Assembly: GCA_016210395.1 (NCBI GenBank)
Contig: JACQUI010000286.1
Coordinates: 1-6,485, forward strand
Direction: 5' to 3'
Length of the DNA: 6,485 nucleotides
Origin: Chloroflexota bacterium
GTDB taxonomy: Bacteria; Chloroflexota; Dehalococcoidia; Lucifugimonadales; JACPCL1
Below are positions 1-6,485 of the stretch, one piece after another. Every line of letters begins with the position of its first letter. The first letter of the stretch is position 1. Under the pieces are notes generated by a model. That model did no database searches. It was not told the DNA's origin and saw nothing but the letters and a program-made list of their open reading frames with translations. Made by a program: the position numbers and the translations under genes.

Positions 1-344
1 CCCCGTGGCGCCCATCCGCCATCCAGCAAACCCCAAGACCACCCCACTTCGTTATCCGTCAACCGTGGCGAACGACCACCTCGGCTGCTCAAAACCCCGC
101 TTCCCGGCCAGACTTCTAGGTCGTCGGCGAAGGCGCGCAATATAGCGCCATGCGCCTGCCGGGTTACCGCTTTTGACCTGAGTCCTCTGGCGGCGGCGGA
201 TTCCATCTCCACCGTCGCCAGGCGGGAGGTTACAAAGATGTCCGCTTGCGTGCGCCCTGCAAAGAGGGCTTTGACTGCATCAGTACCATCTTCGGTCCGG
301 TAGCGTTTGAACAATGCCGATGATTCCAAATAGAAAACAGACAT
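1..344 (-). CDS. PIN-domain (VapC-like) toxin, partial and atypical C-terminus
   Basis: The ATG at 344-342 opens a leftward frame that stays open to the window start (about 114 codons visible, no stop). The N-terminus, MSVFYLESSALFKRY, matches the first strand and helix of VapC-type PIN ribonucleases, and SRLATVEMESA (residues 41-50 region) matches the second conserved block with Glu47 in the usual acidic position. PIN toxins are Mg-dependent endoribonucleases, usually neutralised by an antitoxin encoded just upstream, and that arrangement is present here. Two things are odd. The first catalytic residue, normally Asp in YLDSSAL, is Glu7. From about residue 78 the sequence becomes Gly/Trp/Arg-rich with no recognisable third acidic motif (the usual LDAxHLA). 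A frameshift, rearrangement or truncation near position 110 is possible, and none of the three leftward frames restores PIN-like sequence there. The PIN fold of the first 75 residues is fairly secure; activity is doubtful. Confidence 0.6.
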   Translation of the reverse strand, partial: MSVFYLESSALFKRYRTEDGTDAVKALFAGRTQADIFVTSRLATVEMESAAARGLRSKAVTRQAHGAILRAFADDLEVWPGSGVLSSRGGRSPRLTDNEVGWSWGLLDGGWAPR

Positions 345-354
345 CGGCAAGTCG

Positions 355-570
355 TCAACTGCGAGCTTCGTAGAGCAGATCGGTCAGACACTTGTCGCCC
401 ATGGCTGCATCAACAATCTTCCGGGCATCGTCCACCGGCATGGCGTATCTGCGGTACTTGCGCCGTAACGAGGCCACATACGAAGAGACGGTTGGATCGG
501 CCATCCGGAGGAATTGTTCTCGCAGGGAGTCTATCTCTGCTTTACCGTACTGCTTTGTTGCCTGGGACAT
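355..570 (-). CDS. Putative antitoxin of a PIN toxin pair, 71 aa
   Basis: A 71-codon leftward gene from ATG 570-568 to TGA 357-355. An in-frame ORF extends further upstream, but its extra sequence crosses the promoter and shows no protein-like character, so the start at 570 is preferred. AGGA lies about 9 nt upstream of this ATG. The protein is charged and helical-looking. Its C-terminal part (MPVDDARKIVDAAMGDK, then LTDLLYEARS) resembles the toxin-binding tails of small antitoxins encoded before PIN toxins. I do not recognise a named DNA-binding fold in it. The toxin frame begins 10 bp after the stop, so the two genes are almost certainly co-transcribed. In such pairs the antitoxin binds and blocks the RNase and often represses its own promoter; that role is inferred here from position and tail composition only. 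Confidence 0.6.
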   Translation of the reverse strand: MSQATKQYGKAEIDSLREQFLRMADPTVSSYVASLRRKYRRYAMPVDDARKIVDAAMGDKCLTDLLYEARS

Positions 571-612
571 AGGTGTCGTCCTGCTATTGTATTTTGTGCT
601 CCTACGGAAGGA

Positions 613-621
613 ATTATAGCA
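613..621 (-). promoter_or_regulatory. Extended -10 promoter of the toxin-antitoxin pair
   Basis: Read leftward, the sequence is TGCTATAAT: a perfect TATAAT hexamer at 618-613 preceded by the TGn extension. No good -35 is visible (TTACTG at 642-637 is weak), as expected for extended -10 promoters. Transcription would start near 606, giving a leader of about 36 nt before the ATG at 570. Confidence 0.6.
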
Positions 622-712
622 GCTATGATTCCTCATCAGTAAGAGACCATCGCAAGCAGGCTTCTGTAGTATCTTTGAGTTGGATGCCGCTCTGTTGGGC
701 AAATGGAGTATC

Positions 713-737
713 GGGCGCAAGGACCTTACGCCCCTAT
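713..737. repeat. Degenerate REP-like hairpin upstream of dnaG
   Basis: GGGCG (713-717) and CGCCC (729-733) form inverted arms, with AAGG and CCTT also opposed inside them. The right side reads GCCCCTAT (730-737), one base from the GCCCCTAC arm used by the palindromes at 4203-4230 and 5003-5030. The whole resembles the hairpin that ends each 146-bp unit downstream. It sits 20 bp before the dnaG start and could be a decayed repeat, a leader hairpin or an operator. I see no convincing -35/-10 pair for dnaG between 620 and 757. Confidence 0.4.
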
Positions 738-744
738 GACAGAT

Positions 745-750
745 GAGGGG
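745..750 (+). promoter_or_regulatory. Ribosome binding site supporting the TTG start of dnaG
   Basis: GAGGGG lies 7 nt before the TTG at 758-760. The alternative ATG at 743 has no purine-rich site in front of it and overlaps this motif, so the site argues for the later start. Confidence 0.5.
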
Positions 751-757
751 TCCATCA

Positions 758-2587
758 TTGACCATCGCAGATGACATAAAGCAGCGCCTGGACATTGTGG
801 ACGTGGTGAGTGGGTACGCGCCCAACCTGCGGCGGGCGGGCCGCAACTTCGCCGCGCCGTGCCCCTTCCACGACGAGCGCACGCCCTCCTTCTACGTCTT
901 CCCGGACAGGCAGTCGTGGCGGTGCTTCGGCGCGTGCGCCACCGGCGGCGATGTGCTGTCCTTCGTCATGCGCGCAGAGAAGCTGGAGTTCAAGGACGCG
1001 CTGCGCCTCCTGGCCGAGCGCGCGGGCGTCTCCCTGGCGGAAGCGCGGCGGGACGACCCCCAGCGCAACGCCCTCTACCGCGTGAACGACGCGGCCCAGG
1101 CCTTGTTCCAGGACGCCCTGCGCGGGCAGCAGGGGATTGCCGCCAGGGCCTACCTGCAGGGGCGCGGCATTGACGCCGACGCCGCCCGGCGCTTTGGCCT
1201 TGGCCTCAGCCCCAGCAGCGGGAACGCGCTGATGGAGCACCTGACGGCCCTGGGGTTCGCCAGGGAGCAGGTGATCGAGGCCGGCCTTGCAACGCGCGGC
1301 GGGGACCTGCCTTCGCGCGACATGTTCCTTGGCCGCGTGATGGTTCCCATCCACGACGGGCAGGGCAACCTGGCGGGCTTCGGCGGGCGCTCGCTGGATG
1401 GGTCGGAGCCGAAGTACCTCAACTCGCCCCGGACGCCTGTGTTCGACAAGGGGCGCATCCTGTACCTGTTCCACAGGGCCAGGAAAGCCATCCGCGAGCA
1501 GGGGGAAGCGGTTATCGTGGAAGGCTACATGGACGCCATCGCCGCGCACATGCACGGCTACGAAAACGTGGTGGCCTCCATGGGCACGGCGCTGACACAG
1601 GAGCAGGTGAGCATCCTGAAGGGCGCGGCCAAGAAGTTCATCATGGCGCTGGACGCCGACGCCGCCGGCCAGCAGGCAACGTTCCGGAGCCTGCGGGACT
1701 CCTGGGGCGTCTTCCAACAGGCGTTCCAGGGCAACGCGGAGCTCTCGCTGCGGGTCCTGGTGGTGCCTGCCGGCAAAGACCCGGACGAGTACATCCGGGC
1801 CAACCCTAAGGAGTGGGGGCGGCTGACGTCCGAGGCGCAGAACATCCTGGACTACCTGCTGGCATCGCTGCCGCGCTTCTGGGACATTACAACCAGCCAG
1901 GGAAAAGCTCAGGCTGCGGAAGAGGTGAAAGCCCTCATCAACAAGATGGGCAACGCCTTTGACCAGGACACGTACTTCCGCAAGCTGGCGCAAGCCCTGG
2001 GCGTATCCCTGGAGACGCTGGAGGCCGCTATTGGGAAGCCGGGCGCTCAGGCGCGAGGCGGGCAGGGCAGGCGCGCGGTTGCAGGGCGGGACGTTTCTTC
2101 CGGCGTCTTTGAGCAGAAGCGCCGCGATCTGCTGGAGGAGCACTTCCTGGGCATGCTCTTGCGGTGGCCGGAGCTTCGGGGCCGCGTTCAGGAGCTTGAC
2201 CCCCACTGCCTCAGCGCCTGGGAGGACCGGCAGGTCTTTACAGAATGGATGCACTGTTCTACAATGGAAGAGTTGACAGAGCGCTTAGAAGGGGAACTGC
2301 GCCCTCGCGCAGAGCATCTCCTCACCCTCGCCCTCCCTCCAATGGACCTCCGTCAAAGAGAACAGGCAATCGTTGACTGTTTCCACCGCCTTGAGGAGCG
2401 CCGCCTTCGCGCGATGAAAGAGGAAGAAGCGCTCCTTCTGACTCAAGCGCAACCCGGTGAAGGCCAGCAAGAAGGCAAGCCACAGTCCCTGGACGACCTT
2501 TCGAGCCAGGCCATCGCCACCAACCAGGCCCTCCGGCAATTGTTCCTCACGAAATCGTTGAAACATCGCCGGGGGCAGGAGAGCTAA
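758..2587 (+). CDS. dnaG: DNA primase DnaG
   Basis: DnaG is the primase that synthesises RNA primers at the replication fork, recruited by the DnaB helicase. I place the start at TTG 758, giving 609 aa beginning (M)TIADDIKQRLDIVDVV, where homology to primases begins. ATG 743 would add five residues (614 aa) but lacks a ribosome site. Domains in order: an N-terminal zinc ribbon (Cys35, His38, Cys56, Cys60; CPFH and CFGACATGGD); a central RNA-polymerase domain with AGFGGR near 206-211; a TOPRIM core with Glu255 in EGYMD and Asp299/Asp301 in DADAAG; the KDPDEY motif near 340; a Gly/Arg/Ala-rich linker around 429-450; and a divergent helical C-terminal region expected to contact the helicase. Length is normal for the family. 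The second zinc-ligand pair is C-x3-C instead of the common C-x2-C. The gene ends in TAA 2 bp before rpoD and carries rpoD's ribosome site inside its last codons, so the two are co-transcribed. Confidence 0.95.
   Translation: MTIADDIKQRLDIVDVVSGYAPNLRRAGRNFAAPCPFHDERTPSFYVFPDRQSWRCFGACATGGDVLSFVMRAEKLEFKDALRLLAERAGVSLAEARRDDPQRNALYRVNDAAQALFQDALRGQQGIAARAYLQGRGIDADAARRFGLGLSPSSGNALMEHLTALGFAREQVIEAGLATRGGDLPSRDMFLGRVMVPIHDGQGNLAGFGGRSLDGSEPKYLNSPRTPVFDKGRILYLFHRARKAIREQGEAVIVEGYMDAIAAHMHGYENVVASMGTALTQEQVSILKGAAKKFIMALDADAAGQQATFRSLRDSWGVFQQAFQGNAELSLRVLVVPAGKDPDEYIRANPKEWGRLTSEAQNILDYLLASLPRFWDITTSQGKAQAAEEVKALINKMGNAFDQDTYFRKLAQALGVSLETLEAAIGKPGAQARGGQGRRAVAGRDVSSGVFEQKRRDLLEEHFLGMLLRWPELRGRVQELDPHCLSAWEDRQVFTEWMHCSTMEELTERLEGELRPRAEHLLTLALPPMDLRQREQAIVDCFHRLEERRLRAMKEEEALLLTQAQPGEGQQEGKPQSLDDLSSQAIATNQALRQLFLTKSLKHRRGQES
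2577..2583 (+). promoter_or_regulatory. Ribosome binding site of rpoD inside the dnaG 3' end
   Basis: AGGAGAG lies 6 nt before the rpoD ATG at 2590 and overlaps the last codons of dnaG. This is typical of translational coupling, where ribosomes finishing dnaG can re-initiate on rpoD. Confidence 0.7.
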
Positions 2588-2589
2588 GA

Positions 2590-4176
<1,587 letters not shown>

Positions 4177-4201
4177 GCCGCGTTTTCAGAAGGGCGTTCC
4201 T

Positions 4202-4231
4202 CGTAGGGGCACGATATATCGTGCCCCTACG
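4202..4231. repeat. 30-bp perfect palindrome (GTAGGGGC family), possible rpoD terminator
   Basis: The arms CGTAGGGGC and GCCCCTACG flank the core ACGATATATCGT, and the whole is a perfect inverted repeat. As RNA it would form a 13-bp stem with an ATAT loop, 25 nt after the rpoD stop. Only GTTTGTG follows, so it is at best a weak intrinsic terminator in the rightward direction. Matching arms recur at 5003-5030, so it belongs to a dispersed repeat family whatever its effect on transcription. Confidence 0.85.
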
Positions 4232-4276
4232 TTTGTGAGGCGTGCCGCGTGTGCCATCAGGTCTGGGGCATACGCG

Positions 4277-4422
4277 CGCATGGGAAAGGCGCGACGACCG
4301 CGCCCCTACGGCGTACATGGCGTCTCGTGGCGTCGGGGCAGGGTCTCCCTGCCCGCGTCTCTTGCGTCGGCAAACGAAGGCGGTGGGCATGCCCGCAGCG
4401 GGCGCGAAGACCGCGCCCCTAC
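4277..4422. repeat. 146-bp composite repeat unit, copy A (three hairpins)
   Basis: This stretch aligns without gaps to 5052-5197 (constant offset 775) with 19 mismatches by my hand count, about 87% identity. Inside are three hairpins: GGCGCG/CGCGCC at 4288-4304, GGGCAGGG/CCCTGCCC with a 3-nt loop at 4336-4354, and GGGCGCG/CGCGCCC at 4400-4418. The first and third are followed by GCCCCTAC. The 4177-4434 gap between the rpoD stop and the convergent gene's stop contains only this unit and the palindrome before it. No coding frame here is convincing. Confidence 0.85.
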
Positions 4423-4434
4423 CAATGGCCGCCC

Positions 4435-4845
4435 CTATTTCCATTCCCAGATTCTGCCAACGGTGTTGTTCTCGGCGTCTACGTCGAACTCCACCACGCC
4501 CAATACGTGGTTGAGCCGCTCCAGCTTCCCCTGGCCGGCCTGGTATGCAACAGAGGCGCGGAAGGACATGGCCATGCCCTCGCCGGTCATGCGGGCAACG
4601 CCGTGGCCGTTCCAGATGGCCGACTCGCCGCTGGAAAGCATGATGATGCCACGGCCTTCTCCGTAGAGCTGCCCCGGCACTCGTTCGAAGGCCGTGAACG
4701 TGCCCATGTCCATGGACTGTTGTCCCAGGAACGTCCCTGAGGCCTGAAAGGTCATCTCCATCTTGACGTACCGATAGTCTTCGCCGGGGATGACCCTCGT
4801 TGTGGTGACCCTGCCGCGCTCTTCGCCGATCTTGTCCCCAAGCAT
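4435..4845 (-). CDS. Conserved-looking hypothetical protein, 136 aa
   Basis: The start at ATG 4845-4843 is fixed by the strong ribosome site AAGGAGGG (4858-4851 leftward). A longer frame reaches an ATG at 4899, but that site lies inside it and the extra residues look random. The stop is TAG at 4437-4435. The protein starts MLGDKIGEERGRVTTTRV and ends GRIWEWK. It has no signal peptide, membrane segment, Cys residues or obvious catalytic motif. It is rich in Gly and in alternating hydrophobic/polar stretches (TTTRVIPGEDYRYVKMEMTFQ region; MSFRASVAYQ), which suggests a small antiparallel beta fold, perhaps lipocalin- or allene-oxide-cyclase-barrel-like. I recall similar hypothetical proteins in soil and marine bacteria but cannot name the family or a function. 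It faces rpoD convergently and stands alone, flanked by repeats on both sides. Its stop codon lies within ATAGGGGC, one base from the repeat arm. Confidence 0.75.
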   Translation of the reverse strand: MLGDKIGEERGRVTTTRVIPGEDYRYVKMEMTFQASGTFLGQQSMDMGTFTAFERVPGQLYGEGRGIIMLSSGESAIWNGHGVARMTGEGMAMSFRASVAYQAGQGKLERLNHVLGVVEFDVDAENNTVGRIWEWK

Positions 4846-4850
4846 GCGTA

Positions 4851-4858
4851 CCCTCCTT
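4851..4858 (-). promoter_or_regulatory. Strong ribosome binding site for the 136-aa gene
   Basis: AAGGAGGG read leftward, 5 nt before ATG 4845. It decides this start over the upstream in-frame ATG at 4899. Confidence 0.75.
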
Positions 4859-4981
4859 CGCGTTGCTGTGGCCGGTAAAGCATTAGTGTAGCTTGCCAAC
4901 GTCCGAAATGCATAGGCATGTCAACACAGAATTGGTGCGAAAGAACCAAAGAGCGCGTGGCCTGCAACTGAGGTGGCGGCG

Positions 4982-4999
4982 CATGTGCAACATGTGCAA
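4982..4999 (+). repeat. Tandem 9-bp duplication CATGTGCAA x2
   Basis: CATGTGCAA occurs twice back to back (4982-4990 and 4991-4999), directly abutting the left end of the palindrome at 4999-5034. It could be chance, slippage, or a trace of repeat insertion. Confidence 0.6.
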
Positions 5000-5034
5000 T
5001 AGGTAGGGGCGCAGCATGCTGCGCCCCTACCTAT
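4999..5034. repeat. 36-bp perfect palindrome (GTAGGGGC family)
   Basis: The arms ATAGGTAGGGGC and GCCCCTACCTAT enclose the core GCAGCATGCTGC, with every base paired. The inner 28 bp match the palindrome at 4203-4230 in arm sequence and total length, but the 12-bp core is different and again self-complementary. It stands 17 bp before the second 146-bp unit. It lies upstream of the 136-aa gene and downstream of the DinB-like gene, both read leftward. No T-run follows on either strand, so it is a poor intrinsic terminator. Confidence 0.85.
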
Positions 5035-5051
5035 GAGTATCCCGAGCGCCA

Positions 5052-5197
5052 CGCAAGGGAAGGGCGCGGAGATCGCGTCCCTACGGCGTGCGCGGCGTCT
5101 CGCGGTGTAGGGGCAGGGTCTCCCTGCCCGCGTCTCTTGCATCGCCAAAGGAAGGCGTTGGGCATGGCCGCAACGGGCGCGGAGACCGCGCCCCTAC
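5052..5197. repeat. 146-bp composite repeat unit, copy B (three hairpins)
   Basis: Gapless partner of 4277-4422. The hairpins are at 5063-5079 (second arm CGCGTC, leaving one G-T pair), 5111-5129 and 5175-5193 (both perfect). The central hairpin begins GTAGGGGC (5107-5114), an exact arm of the family, where copy A has GTCGGGGC. The unit ends 17 bp before the stop of the DinB-like gene. The 4846-5214 intergenic stretch holds this unit, the 36-bp palindrome and the leader of the 136-aa gene. Confidence 0.85.
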
Positions 5198-5198
5198 G

Positions 5199-5211
5199 GT
5201 CCCACAGGGAC
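5199..5211. repeat. Small hairpin after the DinB-like gene
   Basis: GTCCC-ACA-GGGAC lies 3 bp beyond the stop of the leftward DinB-like gene. It could help stop transcription or stabilise the mRNA end together with the adjacent repeat, but no T-run follows it. Confidence 0.3.
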
Positions 5212-5214
5212 GCT

Positions 5215-5661
5215 CTACTTCGGCGTGCTGGAGACCTCGATCCCCTTGTCTATGGCGGTGGCGTAGAACTGGTGGGCGCTGCGCAGGTGCTGGAGAATGC
5301 CCCGCAGGCTGTGGCCTTCGTACTCGCGGTCCAGGTCCTTGTCGTCCAGGCAGGCCAGCACCGCCTCAAGCTCGCCCCATGCCTCCTTGGCCTTGGCCAT
5401 GATGGCCTGCGCTTCGGTGGGCTGCGCCAGCGGCGAGCCCGTCTTCTGCAGGATCTTGGCGATGTGGACGCTGTGCTCGCGGGGATGGATGACCAGGTTG
5501 TACAGCATGCCCCGGAGCTGGTACTCGCGCACGCCGGTGGGCCGCACGACGGAGTAGGTGGTATCGAGCTGCTGGTTGGTGACCCCGCTTGCCTTTTCTA
5601 TGCACTGCTCCTGGGCCTCCACCACGTCCCGGATGAGCTTGTTCAGTTCCTGCCTAGACAT
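5215..5661 (-). CDS. DinB/YfiT-like four-helix-bundle protein, 148 aa
   Basis: The start at ATG 5661-5659 is supported by AAAGGAG about 5 nt upstream. The open frame continues to 5802, but that extension has no ribosome site and looks non-coding. The stop is TAG 5217-5215. The protein is strongly helical with the order expected of the DinB-like superfamily. Helix 1 is near 2-24. The second helix region has His59, His63 and His66 (NLVIHPREHSVHIAKIL). A third helix lies near 83-107, and the last contains His125 and His130 (GILQHLRSAHQFYATAID). DinB-like proteins usually bind a divalent metal through three His residues at the bundle mouth. Some act as bacillithiol- or mycothiol-dependent transferases, but most are uncharacterised, and the substrate here is unknown. 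There is no signal peptide. It is read in the same direction as the 136-aa gene but is separated from it by 369 bp of repeats, so they are probably not one operon. Confidence 0.75.
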   Translation of the reverse strand: MSRQELNKLIRDVVEAQEQCIEKASGVTNQQLDTTYSVVRPTGVREYQLRGMLYNLVIHPREHSVHIAKILQKTGSPLAQPTEAQAIMAKAKEAWGELEAVLACLDDKDLDREYEGHSLRGILQHLRSAHQFYATAIDKGIEVSSTPK

Positions 5662-5834
5662 TGTGCTCCTTTGCTGCGTTTGGATTGCGTTGCCAAGGAA
5701 GGGATTGTCACCATTGGCGCGGTGTGCTGTCAAGCCGCCGGCCTGGACTGCCAGGGTCTTTCGATGTTTCGGCTGGATGACCGCGCCCTCAAGGGCATTC
5801 ACAAAATAGCTTCGTGGTGCTGAGCGGTACGCTT

Positions 5835-5866
5835 CCCCTCACCTTAGTCCTCTCCCCTCAAGGAGA
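5835..5866. repeat. Relic of a second dispersed repeat type
   Basis: The C-rich stretch CCCCTCACCTTAGTCC runs into TCTCC-CCTCAA-GGAGA, a 5-bp stem with a 6-nt loop. It recalls the CCCTCACCC-TAACCCTCTCCC type of intergenic repeat seen in many bacterial genomes; this likeness is from memory. The 281-bp spacer at 5662-5942 otherwise shows only the promoter listed at 5894. Confidence 0.4.
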
Positions 5867-5893
5867 AAAACCCTGGGACTGCGGCGCCGCGCA

Positions 5894-5921
5894 TTGACAC
5901 GGGGACTATGATGGTTAGGAT
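5894..5921 (+). promoter_or_regulatory. Sigma-70-type promoter for the hydrolase gene
   Basis: A perfect -35 box TTGACA (5894-5899) and a TAGGAT -10 box (5916-5921, four of six consensus bases) are separated by 16 bp. Transcription would begin near 5928, leaving a leader of about 15 nt that contains the GGAG ribosome site at 5932-5935. RpoD encoded in this same window would be the expected reader. Confidence 0.55.
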
Positions 5922-5942
5922 ACCCGCATCTGGAGCAAGCGC

Positions 5943-6485
5943 ATGACTACGTCCACGGGAGGCCTTTCCCTTCACGCCGCTGCGCGGGCAATGGGCGTTC
6001 CATTCACCAGGGAGGTGTCTCCCACCGATAGGGAGCTCTCCGTGGGCGGCTTCAAGTTTCACTACCTGGACTGGGGCAACGAGACGAAGCCGTTGCTCGT
6101 CCTCCTGCACGGACGGACCAACGCCGCGCACACCTGGGACTTTACGGCGTTGGCCTGCTACGAGGACTTTCACGTCATCGCGCTGGACATGCCCGGTCAC
6201 GGCGACACGAGCTGGGTCCCGGGCAGCGACTACACGCTGGACGGCCAGATGCCTCTGGTCACGCAGTTCATCAATGCCCTGGGCGCGCGGACGTTTTTCC
6301 TGGTAGGGCACTCTATGGGCGCGCGCATCTCCATGGTGTACGCCTCTCGGAACATCGGGAAGATCAAGGCGCTGGTGATGGTGGACATGGCCCCGGAGAC
6401 AGCGCGGGAGCCGATGGGTTTCGGCTGGCGGCAGCAACCCACCGAGACGGACACCTTAGAGGACTACGTCCAGGCTGCCCACAAG
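5943..6485 (+). CDS. Alpha/beta hydrolase, 3' end beyond window
   Basis: ATG 5943 has GGAG 7 nt upstream, and 181 codons are visible without a stop. Sequence order follows the alpha/beta-hydrolase fold. A short N-terminal extension (1-33) leads to FKFHYLDWGN. The oxyanion-hole strand is PLLVLLHGRTNAAHTW (HG at 56-57). Next come FHVIALDMPGHGDTSW (77-91) and the nucleophile elbow VGHSMGAR (121-128), with Ser124 the catalytic nucleophile. The strand after it is IKALVMVDMAPE (141-152). The catalytic Asp/Glu and His of the triad would lie in the missing C-terminal part. Enzymes of this build include esterases, epoxide hydrolases, C-C bond hydrolases and haloperoxidase-like proteins. A Ser nucleophile argues against haloalkane dehalogenase and epoxide hydrolase, which use Asp, but the substrate cannot be read from the sequence. 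There is no signal peptide, so it is likely cytoplasmic. It is divergent from the DinB-like gene, with its own promoter. Confidence 0.88.
   Translation, partial: MTTSTGGLSLHAAARAMGVPFTREVSPTDRELSVGGFKFHYLDWGNETKPLLVLLHGRTNAAHTWDFTALACYEDFHVIALDMPGHGDTSWVPGSDYTLDGQMPLVTQFINALGARTFFLVGHSMGARISMVYASRNIGKIKALVMVDMAPETAREPMGFGWRQQPTETDTLEDYVQAAHK

Noticed and set aside
755..2254. 499-codon open frame on the minus strand
   Set aside because: It lies entirely opposite dnaG. Its composition (Val/Leu/Arg/His/Pro-rich, no motifs) is that of a GC-rich antisense shadow.
4202..4240. Strong rho-independent terminator for rpoD
   Set aside because: The stem is excellent but the following GTTTGTGAGG is not a T-run, and the same arms recur as a repeat family. 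It is kept only as a possible terminator in the repeat entry.
4235..4740. Overlapping plus-strand open frames of 90-163 codons
   Set aside because: They run through repeat copy A and antisense to the 136-aa gene. Their sequences are low-complexity Arg/Pro/Ala with no support for a start.
4919..4924. TTGACA on the minus strand as -35 of the 136-aa gene
   Set aside because: No acceptable -10 lies 15-19 bp downstream, so I did not call a promoter there.
4202..5197. CRISPR array
   Set aside because: The repeats are palindromes and 146-bp units with a gene between them. There is no regular short repeat-spacer pattern and no cas gene.
5137..5823. 228-codon plus-strand frame
   Set aside because: It starts inside repeat copy B and is antisense to the DinB-like gene. 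The minus frame has a ribosome site and a coherent fold.
5844..6437. 197-codon minus-strand frame
   Set aside because: It is antisense to the alpha/beta hydrolase, whose oxyanion and GHSMG motifs are unmistakable on the plus strand.

Overview
The window looks like chromosomal DNA from a GC-rich bacterium. Chloroflexota, perhaps Dehalococcoidia or SAR202-like, is my best guess. This rests on the style of the DnaG and RpoD proteins, the dnaG-rpoD gene pair and the abundance of GTAGGGGC palindromes, so the phylum is an inference and not proven.

Left to right: positions 1-570 carry a leftward toxin-antitoxin-like pair, a 71-residue putative antitoxin followed 10 bp later by a PIN-domain toxin. 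The toxin's C-terminal half does not look like PIN and runs off the window. A 187-bp divergent spacer (571-757) holds an extended -10 promoter for that pair and a degenerate hairpin just before dnaG. Positions 758-4176 are a tight rightward pair: DNA primase (dnaG) and, 2 bp after its stop, the primary sigma factor (rpoD). This is the core of the classical macromolecular-synthesis operon without rpsU nearby, and it couples replication priming to housekeeping transcription.

Positions 4177-5214 are the unusual part. Two perfect palindromes with identical GTAGGGGC/GCCCCTAC arms but different self-complementary 12-nt cores each precede one copy of a 146-bp unit. The two units are about 87% identical without gaps, and each folds into three short hairpins. 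Between them lies a leftward gene for a 136-residue conserved-looking protein of unknown function. A second leftward gene (5215-5661) encodes a DinB/YfiT-like four-helix protein. After a 281-bp spacer with a TTGACA promoter and a relic of another dispersed repeat, a rightward alpha/beta hydrolase gene begins at 5943 and is cut by the window end.

The coding content is mostly ordinary. I see no CRISPR array, tRNA, rRNA, transposase or defence island, and no clear new multi-gene system. The most interesting signal is the REP/BIME-like repeat family, whose palindrome cores differ by compensated changes.
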